From contig NZ_CALHGM010000033.1 in assembly GCF_938030145.1 (NCBI RefSeq), positions 37,393-101,392 on the forward strand: a stretch of DNA of 64,000 nt. Reading direction: 5' to 3'. A program made the position numbers and the translations under genes. The stretch is from an uncultured Campylobacter sp. (GTDB lineage Bacteria; Campylobacterota; Campylobacteria; Campylobacterales; Campylobacteraceae). The notes beneath the pieces were generated by a model that had not been told where the DNA came from, did not search any database, and saw only the letters and a program-made list of their open reading frames with translations. This document shows positions 35,055-42,937 of the stretch, one piece after another. Within the stretch, counting starts at the first letter, position 1. Each line of letters starts with the position of its first letter.

Positions 35055-35220
35055 AATTTTTGCTTCGCGTTGCTCGCAACTGCAAGCAGGAGTCTAGCCT
35101 GTGCAAAATTTTAGCCGCACAACCCCAAAAATCGCCTCGAAATACTTGCAAATCTTATTTCGTATCGCAGGTCAAATTTAAGACTAAATTCGAGAATTCG
35201 GCTTGCGATACTTTTAAATT
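35055..35220 (+). repeat. Dispersed structured intergenic repeat, copy 1
   Basis: About 165 bp that reappear with roughly 80% identity by eye at 39589-39731. Shared blocks include GCTCGCAACTGCAAGCAG, AGTCTAGC, AAATCGCCTC, AATACTTGCAAAT, ATATCGCAGG/GTATCGCAGG and GCGATACTTTTA/GTGATACTTTTA. Both copies lie just after a gene end. Small inverted repeats inside suggest an RNA structure. It fills most of the 277-bp gap between the flavoprotein and cytochrome genes. Confidence 0.75.
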
Positions 35221-35273
35221 TAAAGCCGAATTTGCAGTTAAATTTGTAAATTTGACATCCGAAAGGAATTCGC

Positions 35274-35714
35274 ATGAAACATAAAGCGTTTCTCGCCTTG
35301 TGCGTATCTATGCTACTATGCTCTTTTGCATTTAGCGCAGAAGCCTTAGGCGCAAAGATAACGTCTTTAGCCGATCTTAACGTCACCGACGAGCTGCGAG
35401 CCAAACACCCTTTAAAACCTCACCACGAAAAGCTAAGCTTCACCTGTCTTGATTGTCACGAAGGACAAGGAAACGATGCTAGTAAATTTAAATCTATCGG
35501 CGATAAAGGCTGTATATCCTGTCACGGCGACAAGAAAAAGATAGCTAAAAGACTAGAATACATGGATCTGCTAAAAGCAAATCCCCACAACTCGGTTCAC
35601 GACGGCCCTACGCTATACTGCGACGAGTGCCACAACGAGCATAAAAAATCAACCAATATGTGCACGGAGTGCCACGAACACGAAGTTCCGCAATGGATGG
35701 GGGTAACGCCATGA
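35274..35714 (+). CDS. Periplasmic tetraheme cytochrome c (flavoprotein partner)
   Basis: A 146-aa exported cytochrome. After a Sec signal peptide (MKHKAFLALCVSMLLCSFAF, cleavage near FSAEA) come four haem motifs: CLDCH, CISCH, CDECH and CTECH, with extra His for the sixth ligands (KPHHEK, NPHNSVH, NEHKK). The size and spacing match the tetraheme domain that is fused to the flavoprotein in Shewanella flavocytochrome c3. As a separate subunit it would pass electrons to the flavoprotein encoded upstream. AAAGGAATTCGC precedes the ATG. Its stop overlaps the next start (ATGA). Confidence 0.93.
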   Translation: MKHKAFLALCVSMLLCSFAFSAEALGAKITSLADLNVTDELRAKHPLKPHHEKLSFTCLDCHEGQGNDASKFKSIGDKGCISCHGDKKKIAKRLEYMDLLKANPHNSVHDGPTLYCDECHNEHKKSTNMCTECHEHEVPQWMGVTP

Positions 35715-36382
35715 AAATTTCAAAGAAAGTACTAGCGCTTATTATATTAGTAAGCGGCATTATAGGGTTTTTAGTCGTACTGCCCGTGCATTACGCCCTA
35801 GAAGAAACTAGCGGAGAGAAGTTTTGCGTAGTATGCCACGAGATGGATCCTATGGTTATAGCTTATAGTAACGACGTACATAGCGGTAAAGGTAAAAGCG
35901 GAGTAAGGGCTAAATGCGTGGACTGCCACATACCTCATGATAACCTAGCCAAATACGTTTTAACTAAAGCTAAAAACGGACTCATGGAGGGATACGTTCA
36001 TTTCTTTAAAGACCCGGAGGCTATAGACTGGCATAAAAATAGAGAGAAAAGAGAGCACTTCGTATTTGATAACGGTTGCGTTAGCTGCCATACGAATTTG
36101 GTAGATAATAAGCTAACCTCAGCCCAGGCTCAAAAGATGCACGCTCACTATCAAAGCTTGTTAAATACCGATAAGCAACTAACCTGCGCTAGCTGTCACG
36201 CCGAGGTAGGCCACAGCGGACTAAACAACATGCTAAACTACTGGAAGCCTGAATACAAAATCTACGAAAAGAAAGCCGCAATCAAAAAAGAAGAGATAAA
36301 GAAGGCTTATTTTGGGGAGGATTATGTGGGGCCAAAAGAGGTGAAGACTGAAGATAAAGAAGGCAATGCCACCAAAAAGTAG
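35711..36382 (+). CDS. NapC/NrfH-family tetraheme quinol dehydrogenase
   Basis: A 223-aa membrane-anchored cytochrome c. One N-terminal helix (residues about 7-27, VLALIILVSGIIGFLVVLPV) anchors it, and four haem motifs follow: CVVCH, CVDCH, CVSCH and CASCH. The motif CVVCHEMDPM (Met as possible axial ligand of haem 1) is typical of NrfH/CymA. It should oxidise menaquinol and feed the tetraheme cytochrome and flavoprotein. The C-terminal 40 residues are charged and probably disordered. The ATG at 35711 overlaps the upstream stop; the frame opens at 35660 but the extension has no support. Confidence 0.93.
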   Translation: MKISKKVLALIILVSGIIGFLVVLPVHYALEETSGEKFCVVCHEMDPMVIAYSNDVHSGKGKSGVRAKCVDCHIPHDNLAKYVLTKAKNGLMEGYVHFFKDPEAIDWHKNREKREHFVFDNGCVSCHTNLVDNKLTSAQAQKMHAHYQSLLNTDKQLTCASCHAEVGHSGLNNMLNYWKPEYKIYEKKAAIKKEEIKKAYFGEDYVGPKEVKTEDKEGNATKK

Positions 36383-36388
36383 GCTAAA

Positions 36389-36703
36389 ATGAAGAAATTT
36401 TGCTCGTTAGCGACGACGTGGAGATGCAACTAAGTCTCAACGCCGCGCTTTAGCAAGAATTCGGCAAATTTTAAGCCAGCAAAATTCACACGATAACGGG
36501 AGTCGGACTCCCGTTATGATCTTCATAGACAGACCATCTCTACGCTTTATAAGAAAATTTACTACGCCAAATACGACTACTTTATAATCAAACTTTTACC
36601 CAAAAAATTTTATCTCTCGTATTTAGAAGCTGCCGAATTTTATTCGGGAATAAATTTTAACCAAAGCTCGCATCTACTCAGCTCAAAACATAAAATTTAA
36701 AAT
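36389..36703 (+). pseudogene. Possible decayed regulator-like gene
   Basis: Within the 363-bp gap after the cytochromes, one frame reads EEILLVSDDVEMQLSLNAAL, then stop, then QEFGKF and stop, which looks like the first strand and helix of a response-regulator receiver. Further on, another frame stays open for about 65 codons (YDLHRQTISTLYKKIYYAKY and on, ending SSKHKI). Stops and frame changes suggest a dead gene. The identity is a guess from a short stretch. Confidence 0.35.
36493..36517. terminator. Perfect 11-bp hairpin without T tract
   Basis: ATAACGGGAGT, loop CGG, ACTCCCGTTAT: an 11-bp uninterrupted stem about 110 bp after the NrfH-like gene. No T run follows, so it may be a weak or bidirectional terminator or a protein site. 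Confidence 0.5.
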
Positions 36704-36716
36704 AAGCCGTTTTCGA

Positions 36717-36722
36717 TATAAT
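36717..36722 (+). promoter_or_regulatory. -10 box (TATAAT) for proB
   Basis: CGATATAATTTT with a perfect TATAAT, 23 bp upstream of the proB ATG. GGAGCGAGAA (36736-36745) provides the ribosome site. Confidence 0.55.
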
Positions 36723-36745
36723 TTTCAAAAATTTCGGAGCGAGAA

Positions 36746-37867
36746 ATGGGTAGAAAAGAGCTTTTGAGCGGCATAAAACGTATCGTCGTAAAAATCGGTA
36801 CTTCGACGCTTACCAATGCGGACGGTTCTCTAAATGAGCGGCTCATCAAAAGTCTAGTCGCGCAAATTTGCAAGCTAAAAGATGCGGGCTTTTGCGTGGC
36901 TTTGGTAAGCTCAGGCGCCGTGGGCGCGGGCATGGGGCTGCTAGGCATCGCGCAAAGACCTAAAATTTTAAGCCGCAAGCAGGCTCTAGCGGCGGTCGGA
37001 CAGGTCGCGCTGATGCATCTTTACGAGCGGCTGTTTTGGGCGCATGACCGCATTATCGCGCAGCTGCTGCTAAGCCGCGGCGATTTTAGCGACAGAGCGC
37101 GCTATCTTAGCGTGCGAAACGTCTGCGCGGAGCTACTCTCGCGCGGCATCGTACCGATCATAAACGAAAACGACCCCGTCGTAGCAGATGAACTCAAAGT
37201 GGGCGACAACGACACGCTAAGTGCGCTAGTAGCGGGGCTAATCGATGCTGATCTGCTCGTGATTTTAAGCGATATCGACGGGCTGTACGACAAAAATCCG
37301 AACGAGCATGCGGACGTAAAACTTTTAAGCTTTATTGAAAAAATCGACGAGCACGTCGTCAAAATGGCAGGCGGCGAGGGCAGTAAATTCGGCACGGGCG
37401 GCATGGCGACCAAGATCGCGGCGGCGCAAATGGCAAATCAGATCGGCACTAGCCTGATCATCGCAAACGGGCGTACGGACGGAATTTTGCTTAAGATAGC
37501 GGCGGGCGACGAGGTCGGCACCCTCTTTAGCGCGGGCGCGGCGCGGCTTAGCTCGCGTAAATATTGGCTCGCATACGGCGCGATCAGCAAAGGTGCGGTG
37601 ATTATCGACGCGGGGGCGGCAGAGGCGATAAAATCGGGCAAAAGCCTGCTTGCGGTCGGGATTGCCGAGGTGCGCGGCGAGTTTGAGCGTGGCGAGATCG
37701 TAAACGTCTACGCGACCGACGGCAAGCTGCTGGCGCACGGCATTAGCAACTATTCAAGCTGCGAGCTTGAGCGCATAGCGGGCGCAAAAAGCGATGAGAT
37801 AGAGCATGCTTTAGGCTACAAAATCGACGATGACGCGATCCACGCGGATAATATTGCGCTGCAATGA
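36746..37867 (+). CDS. proB: Glutamate 5-kinase
   Basis: First enzyme of proline synthesis; it phosphorylates glutamate. The amino-acid kinase domain (residues about 8-255) starts with RIVVKIGTSTLTN, has the glycine-rich VALVSSGAVGAGMG, and contains IINENDPVVADELKVGDNDT and GGEGSKFGTGGMATKI. Residues about 275-355 are a PUA domain, as in E. coli ProB. Length 373 aa is normal. proA follows 414 bp downstream, with a small frameshifted gene between. Most Campylobacter I know lack a compact proBA operon with this insertion. Confidence 0.95.
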   Translation: MGRKELLSGIKRIVVKIGTSTLTNADGSLNERLIKSLVAQICKLKDAGFCVALVSSGAVGAGMGLLGIAQRPKILSRKQALAAVGQVALMHLYERLFWAHDRIIAQLLLSRGDFSDRARYLSVRNVCAELLSRGIVPIINENDPVVADELKVGDNDTLSALVAGLIDADLLVILSDIDGLYDKNPNEHADVKLLSFIEKIDEHVVKMAGGEGSKFGTGGMATKIAAAQMANQIGTSLIIANGRTDGILLKIAAGDEVGTLFSAGAARLSSRKYWLAYGAISKGAVIIDAGAAEAIKSGKSLLAVGIAEVRGEFERGEIVNVYATDGKLLAHGISNYSSCELERIAGAKSDEIEHALGYKIDDDAIHADNIALQ

Positions 37868-37915
37868 AATTTTAGCCGTGTTCTGTGCGTTTAAAATTTC
37901 AAACGGAAGGCGTAG

Positions 37916-38036
37916 ATGAAAAAGATTATATTTTTTTGCACTACTCTTGGCGGGCGCGGCGTGGACGGCGAAATTTGACGAACCGGACGCCGATAAAAAC
38001 GGCGAGCTAGACGTTCTTGAGCTGCGCGGATATTAG
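37916..38036 (+). pseudogene. Frameshifted EF-hand micropeptide gene
   Basis: AAGG followed 5 bp later by ATG starts a frame reading MKKIIFF that runs into seven Ts. With six Ts the frame continues ALLLAGAAWTAKF, then DEPDADKNGELDVLELRGY and a stop at 38034-38036, giving 39 aa. That product would be a short signal-peptide-like segment followed by a canonical EF-hand loop (DADKNGELDVLE with acidic residues at 1, 3, 9 and 12). In the sequence as given, the frame ends early. Either a recent frameshift, a sequencing error in the T run, or phase-variable slippage is possible. The remaining sequence up to proA (38037-38281) shows no gene. Confidence 0.5.
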
Positions 38037-38281
38037 CTAGTGTGGATTACGTAAAAGCGCATGCACGAATTAGAATGAGAAGGTTGGGCGTAATGCCTGG
38101 CGAGTAAGCGAAATTTTGACGCAAGAAAATCAGAAATAAAATGACCCAAAAGGCGCGCTAAATTTAAGCCGCTGCGCACGGATCAAATAATAACGCGCAG
38201 GAATTTTAGACGCGATAGAGGCGCTACTCGCGGTATTTTGATACAAAGCGTGCGATTTGATTTATAGATTAAGGAGCGAAA

Positions 38282-39541
38282 ATGAACGAAATTTTAGAGA
38301 TCTGTAAGCGCGCAAAGGCCGCTTGCGGCGAGCTTTTGAGGCTTGGTAGCAAGGCTAAATTTGAAATTTTAAACGCCGTAGCAAACGAGCTGCTAGCGCA
38401 AAAAGAGGGTATAAAAGCGGCAAACGCCAAAGACCTTGCAAACGGCGAGAGATCGGGCCTTAGCCTAGCATTGCTGGACCGCCTAAGGCTAACCGATGCC
38501 CGTATCGAGGCGATGGCGCAGGGCGTGCGCGAGGTGGCGGGCTTTGCAGAGGTTGTGGGCGAGAATCTAGGCGGCTGGGCTCATCCAAACGGCATGCAAA
38601 TCAGCCGCGTGCGCGTGCCGCTGGGGGTGCTTGGTATCATCTATGAGAGCCGTCCAAACGTAAGCATCGACGCTGCGGCTCTAGCGCTAAAAAGCGGCAA
38701 TGCAGCGATCCTGCGAGGTAGCGCCAGCGCGCTAAATTCAAACATCTTTTTAGTAAATTTATTTAATGAAGCGGGGGCGAAATTCGGCTTACCGACGGGC
38801 GCAGTGCAGCTCGTAGAGAGTCCTGAGCGCGAAGTAGTGGCGCAAATGGCGAAAATGAGCGAGTATATCGACGTTTTGATACCGCGAGGCGGCAAGAGCT
38901 TAAAAGATTTTATCGCGCAAAACGCGACCGTGCCGATTATAATGACCGGTGCAGGGGTTTGCCACATCTTTGTCGATGAGAGCGCAAATTTGAGCGAGGC
39001 GGCAAAGATAATCAAAAACGCTAAAACCCAGCGTCCAAGCGTCTGTAACGCCGTTGAGTGCGTGCTTTTGCATGAGCGCGTGGCGGGCGAAATTTTGCCT
39101 GAGCTTGTGCGCGAGATGCCGGAGGTCGAGTTTCGCGTGAGCGAGCAGCTTCTGAGTGCGTGCGAGTCGGAGCTGCGAGGCGCTAAAAACGTCAAGCTCG
39201 CAGGCGAGAGCGACTTTGGCGCCGAGTTTTTGGATCTCGTGCTAGCTGTGCGCGCCGTGCGGGATACGCAGGAGGCGATTAGCTTTATAAATGCGCATTC
39301 CAGCGGGCATTCGGACGCGATTTTAAGCGAGGATTACGCAAACGTCGAGCGGTTTTTAAACGAAGTCGGCAGCGCGGTCGTCTACGGCAACGCCTCGACG
39401 CGCTTTAGCGACGGCAGCGAGTTTGGATTCGGCGGCGAGATCGGCATCAGCACGCAAAAGCTGCACGCCAGAGGGCCGATGGGGGTGAGAGAGCTCACGA
39501 CCTATAAATACGTCGTCCGCGGAGGCGGGCAAATTCGTTAG
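38282..39541 (+). CDS. proA: Gamma-glutamyl phosphate reductase
   Basis: NADPH-dependent enzyme that reduces gamma-glutamyl phosphate to glutamate semialdehyde in proline synthesis. Aldehyde-dehydrogenase-type fold: RVPLGVLGIIYESRPNVSID near residue 105, LKSGNAAILRGS, the catalytic Cys in QRPSVCNAVECVL (about residue 255), and FGFGGEIGISTQKLHARGPM near the end. Length 419 aa is normal. AAGGAG lies 5 bp before the ATG. Partner of proB upstream. Confidence 0.96.
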   Translation: MNEILEICKRAKAACGELLRLGSKAKFEILNAVANELLAQKEGIKAANAKDLANGERSGLSLALLDRLRLTDARIEAMAQGVREVAGFAEVVGENLGGWAHPNGMQISRVRVPLGVLGIIYESRPNVSIDAAALALKSGNAAILRGSASALNSNIFLVNLFNEAGAKFGLPTGAVQLVESPEREVVAQMAKMSEYIDVLIPRGGKSLKDFIAQNATVPIIMTGAGVCHIFVDESANLSEAAKIIKNAKTQRPSVCNAVECVLLHERVAGEILPELVREMPEVEFRVSEQLLSACESELRGAKNVKLAGESDFGAEFLDLVLAVRAVRDTQEAISFINAHSSGHSDAILSEDYANVERFLNEVGSAVVYGNASTRFSDGSEFGFGGEIGISTQKLHARGPMGVRELTTYKYVVRGGGQIR

Positions 39542-39569
39542 CGGCTCGTCTTTTTCTAAAAGGCTCATC

Positions 39570-39614
39570 TTGCGAGCGCTTTTGAGAGAAATTTTGCTTC
39601 TCTTGCGCTCGCAA
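39570..39614 (+). other. Long imperfect stem-loop after proA
   Basis: TTGCGAGCGC (39570-39579) pairs perfectly with GCGCTCGCAA (39605-39614), and AGAGAA (39585-39590) pairs with TTCTCT (39598-39603) inside, leaving loop ATTTTGC. No T run follows. It may protect or terminate the proA message, or be part of the structured repeat that begins here. Confidence 0.6.
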
Positions 39615-39731
39615 CTGCAAGCAGAAGTCTAGCTTGCGCAATTTTTAGCTTCTAACTCAAAAAATCGCCTCAAAATACTTGCAAATTTTATCTTATATCG
39701 CAGGCTGAATTCCCTCTGTGATACTTTTACC
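39589..39731 (+). repeat. Dispersed structured intergenic repeat, copy 2
   Basis: Second copy of the element at 35055-35220. It is shorter, lacking about 20 bp near the end, but keeps GCTCGCAACTGCAAGCAG, AGTCTAGCTTG, AAATCGCCTC, AATACTTGCAAAT, ATATCGCAGG and GTGATACTTTTA in the same order and orientation. The rest of the gap to 39926 is A+T-rich with a promoter. Confidence 0.75.
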
Positions 39732-39871
39732 TAATAAACTTGAAATTTTATAAATCACCTCTGTCAAAATTTTAAAAATATATGAGCTAAAGTTTTGTCA
39801 TGCAGGCGAAATTTTGTATCACGTCTTACTAAAATTTAAAATTTTTAATAAAAATTATATATTCCGCACGA

Positions 39872-39877
39872 TATAAT
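39872..39877 (+). promoter_or_regulatory. -10 box (TATAAT) for the amino-acid transporter operon
   Basis: ACGATATAATCGC with a perfect TATAAT, 49 bp upstream of the first binding-protein ATG. An A+T-rich stretch (AATAAAAATTATATATT) lies just upstream. CAAGGAGATTCA is the ribosome site. Confidence 0.55.
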
Positions 39878-39926
39878 CGCGCATCTGCTCGCAGCGCGAG
39901 CGATAGCTAAATTTCAAGGAGATTCA

Positions 39927-40670
39927 ATGAAAATATTTAAAGCCCTGCTCGCAACAGCGCTAATCACCGCCACCCTAAGCGCTAAGACGCTTAAAGAGGG
40001 CACGCTCGTAATAGCCACGGAGGGGACTTACTCGCCGTATTCTTTCTATGACGAGAAAAATAATCTTACCGGCTTTGATGTCGATATCGCTCGCGCACTA
40101 GCAAAAGAGCTAGGGCTAAAGGCGGAATTTTTAACCGCGCCGTGGGATGCGATGCTCGCGGCATTTGACGCAGGCAAAGCGGACATAGCGATGAATCAAG
40201 TAAGCATCACGCAGGAGCGCAAGAAAAAATATAATTTCAGCGAGCCTTATACTGTGGCTTATGCTGCGCTAGTAGTGCGAGCTGATAACGAGGAGATTAA
40301 GAGTTTTGCGGATCTTAAAGGCAAAAAAAGCGTCCACTCCGCTACTAGTAACTGGGCTGACATGGCGCGCAACTATGGCGCTGAAATCGTCACAGCAGAC
40401 GGATTTAGCAAGGGTGTGGAGCTTATCATAGCTCGTCGCGCAGACGCTACGATCAACGACAACATCACATTTTTCGACTATATGAAGCAGCGCCCGAACG
40501 CCCCGCTAAAGATCGCAGCTCAAGGCAATGAGCCGATCTATTCCGCCGTGCTGCTTAAAAAGGATGATGAGCTGACGGCGCAGATAAATTCCGCGCTAAA
40601 ATCGCTAAAGCAAAAAGGCGTGCTGAAAGAAATTTCACTTAAATATTTTGGCAAAGACATTACGGAGTAA
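39927..40670 (+). CDS. Cystine/polar amino-acid ABC transporter binding protein, copy 1
   Basis: A 247-aa periplasmic binding protein of the cystine/glutamine family 3, with signal peptide MKIFKALLATALITATLSA. It resembles the E. coli cystine-binding protein FliY/TcyJ: TGFDVDIARALAKELGLKAE, APWDAMLAAFDAGKADIAMN and QVSITQERKKKYNFSEPYTV. Cystine or a related amino acid is the likely ligand, in agreement with the Cys/Met enzyme at the end of the operon. A close paralogue follows 93 bp later; two binding proteins may serve one permease with different ligands. Confidence 0.9.
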   Translation: MKIFKALLATALITATLSAKTLKEGTLVIATEGTYSPYSFYDEKNNLTGFDVDIARALAKELGLKAEFLTAPWDAMLAAFDAGKADIAMNQVSITQERKKKYNFSEPYTVAYAALVVRADNEEIKSFADLKGKKSVHSATSNWADMARNYGAEIVTADGFSKGVELIIARRADATINDNITFFDYMKQRPNAPLKIAAQGNEPIYSAVLLKKDDELTAQINSALKSLKQKGVLKEISLKYFGKDITE

Positions 40671-40763
40671 ATTTTACGACCGCTTAGTTGAAGCGTGGAA
40701 TTTTAAACTTAGCTGAGCGGAATTTTGCATTTTAAATTTCGCTCATAAAATTTTGGAGGAATT

Positions 40764-41513
40764 ATGAAAAATTTAATAAAAACTTTGCTTGCGTGCGCAC
40801 TTTTAATATGCGGCGCAAACTCTAAAACGCTACGCGAAGGTACGCTTAAAGTAGCTACGGAAGGTACTTTTTCGCCATTTTCGTATTATAACGACAAAAA
40901 TGAGCTCGTAGGATACGACGTAGATGTCGCGCGCGCAGTCGCCGAAAAGCTTGGTCTAAAAATAGAATTTCTAACCGCGCCTTGGGATGCGATGCTTGCA
41001 GCATTTGATGCAGGCAAGGCAGACGCTGTGTTTAATCAAGTAAGCATTACTGATGAGCGCAAGAAAAAATATGAGTATTCTGTGCCCTACACCGTCGTTT
41101 ACGGAGCTATCATCGTGCATAAAGATAACAACGACATTAAAAGCTTCGAGGATTTAAAAGGCAAGAAAAATGCAGACTCCGCTACCAGCAACTGGGCGCA
41201 AGTCGCTAAAAAATACGGCGCGCAAAACGTAACTGTAGATAGTTTCGCTAAAAGTATGGAGCTGCTGATCGCTCGCCGCGTAGATACCGTCGTGCGCGAT
41301 AATACCGTATTTTACGACTTTTTAAAGCAGCGCCCGGACGCTCCGATTAAGATCGCTGCAAAGCTAAAAGACGTCGATTATAGCGCTGCAATAGTTCAAA
41401 AGGGCAATAAAGAGCTCGCAGATCAAATCAGCAAAGCCTTAAACGAACTCAAAGCCGAAGGCAAGCTAAAAGAAATTTCGCTTAAATATTTCGGCAAAGA
41501 TGTGAGTGAATGA
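40764..41513 (+). CDS. Cystine/polar amino-acid ABC transporter binding protein, copy 2
   Basis: A 249-aa paralogue of the preceding gene with the same layout (signal peptide MKNLIKTLLACALLICGANS, then VGYDVDVARAVAEKLGLKIE, QVSITDERKKKYEYSVPYTV). Differences cluster in the ligand-facing part: for example INDNITF in copy 1 reads VRDNTVF here. GGAGGAATT precedes the ATG. The stop overlaps the permease start by 4 bp, so this copy is the one translationally coupled to the transporter. Confidence 0.9.
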   Translation: MKNLIKTLLACALLICGANSKTLREGTLKVATEGTFSPFSYYNDKNELVGYDVDVARAVAEKLGLKIEFLTAPWDAMLAAFDAGKADAVFNQVSITDERKKKYEYSVPYTVVYGAIIVHKDNNDIKSFEDLKGKKNADSATSNWAQVAKKYGAQNVTVDSFAKSMELLIARRVDTVVRDNTVFYDFLKQRPDAPIKIAAKLKDVDYSAAIVQKGNKELADQISKALNELKAEGKLKEISLKYFGKDVSE

Positions 41514-42178
41514 ACGAAACAAGCAGAATTCTAGAGCTTGTTAGGAGCTCGCTAGAACCAATGGCGCTAGCCCTGCTGCAAGTTACGATCCCGCTTACGA
41601 TAATCTCATTTCTGCTCGGGCTCGTGCTTGCGGTGCTGACGGCGGTCGCACGCATCGCAAATTTTAAAATTTTAAAGCAGCTAAGCGAAATTTATATTTG
41701 GATTTTTCGCGGCACTCCGCTTTTGGTGCAGCTTTTTATCGTCTATTTCGGACTTCCAATCGTTGGGATCACACTTGATGTTTGGACTGCTGCGATAATT
41801 ACCTTTAGCCTAAATATCGGCGCTTACGCTTCAGAGGCGGTGCGAGCTGCGATCCTATCAGTGCCAAAGGGGCAATGGGAGGCGGCTACCTCGCTAGGCA
41901 TGAGCTATGCTCAAATCCTGCGCCGTATTATCGCTCCGCAAGCAGCACGCATATCGCTGCCGCCGCTATCAAATATATTTATTTCTACACTTAAAGACAC
42001 TTCGCTTGTAGCCTCGATTACGATGGTCGATATGTTTATGGTCGCTCAACGTATCGCTGCGCGGGCATTCGATCCGCTTACGTTATACGTACTGGCGGCG
42101 CTATTTTATCTAGCAGTCTGCACCCTTCTTACGTTCTTACAATCCAAGCTAGAGCGACGATTTTCAAGGTTCGTATGA
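41510..42178 (+). CDS. Amino-acid ABC transporter permease
   Basis: A 222-aa inner-membrane permease of the His/Glu/Gln/Arg/opine (HisMQ) type with about five helices. The family motif IWIFRGTPLLVQLFIVYFG is near residue 62 and the EAA loop (EAATSLGMSYAQILRRIIAP) near residue 123. It overlaps both the binding-protein gene and the ATPase gene by 4 bp. Likely forms a homodimer in a cystine-type importer. Confidence 0.93.
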   Translation: MNETSRILELVRSSLEPMALALLQVTIPLTIISFLLGLVLAVLTAVARIANFKILKQLSEIYIWIFRGTPLLVQLFIVYFGLPIVGITLDVWTAAIITFSLNIGAYASEAVRAAILSVPKGQWEAATSLGMSYAQILRRIIAPQAARISLPPLSNIFISTLKDTSLVASITMVDMFMVAQRIAARAFDPLTLYVLAALFYLAVCTLLTFLQSKLERRFSRFV

Positions 42179-42912
42179 TGATAAAATTTACGAACTTAAC
42201 TAAGCGCTTCGGCGATCACGTCGTGCTAAATGGGCTAAGCTTAGAATTTCGCGACGGGCAAACGACAGTGATTTTAGGAAGCTCCGGCTCCGGCAAATCC
42301 ACGATGCTGCGCTGCATAAATCTGCTCGAAATTCCAAGCGGCGGCGAGCTACAGCTAGGCGAGTTTAAGATAAATTTCGACGCTCAGCATAAAACAAGCG
42401 AATATCATCCATTCCGCGCGCATACGGGCATGGTTTTTCAAAGCTTCAATCTCTTTCCGCACCTCAACGTCTTACAAAACGTCATCGAAGCACCCGTACA
42501 CGTGCTAAAGCAGCCACGCGAGCTTGCCGAGGCAAATGCAATGGCGCTGCTAAAAAAAGTCGGTATGGCGGATAAAGCTGGCGCGTATCCGGCTCGCCTC
42601 TCCGGCGGTCAGAGCCAGCGCGTGGCGATCGCGCGGGCGCTTGCGATGCAGCCTGAGTTTTTGCTGCTGGATGAGCCTACGAGCGCGCTTGATCCCGAGC
42701 TTGAGGCGCAGGTGTTAAAAACTATCGCCGAGCTTGCCGCAGAGGATCGCTCGCTTATCATCGTCACGCACAATATGGGCTTTGCGCGCAAGATCGCAGA
42801 TAGAATTTTATTCTTAGACGGCGGAGTTATCGCATTCGACGGCGACGCAGAGGAATTCTTCGGTAGCAGCGATGAGCGCATAGCTAAATTTATCGGAGCG
42901 ATGAGCTTTTAA
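42175..42912 (+). CDS. Amino-acid ABC transporter ATP-binding protein
   Basis: A 245-aa ABC ATPase: Walker A GSSGSGKSTMLRC, Q-loop FQSFNLFPH, signature LSGGQSQRVAIARAL, Walker B FLLLDEPTSALDPE and switch His in IVTHNMG. It powers the adjacent permease. Overlaps the permease gene by 4 bp; the PLP enzyme gene follows after 25 bp. Confidence 0.95.
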   Translation: MMIKFTNLTKRFGDHVVLNGLSLEFRDGQTTVILGSSGSGKSTMLRCINLLEIPSGGELQLGEFKINFDAQHKTSEYHPFRAHTGMVFQSFNLFPHLNVLQNVIEAPVHVLKQPRELAEANAMALLKKVGMADKAGAYPARLSGGQSQRVAIARALAMQPEFLLLDEPTSALDPELEAQVLKTIAELAAEDRSLIIVTHNMGFARKIADRILFLDGGVIAFDGDAEEFFGSSDERIAKFIGAMSF

Positions 42913-42937
42913 ATCCATTAAATTTTAAGGAGAAAAG

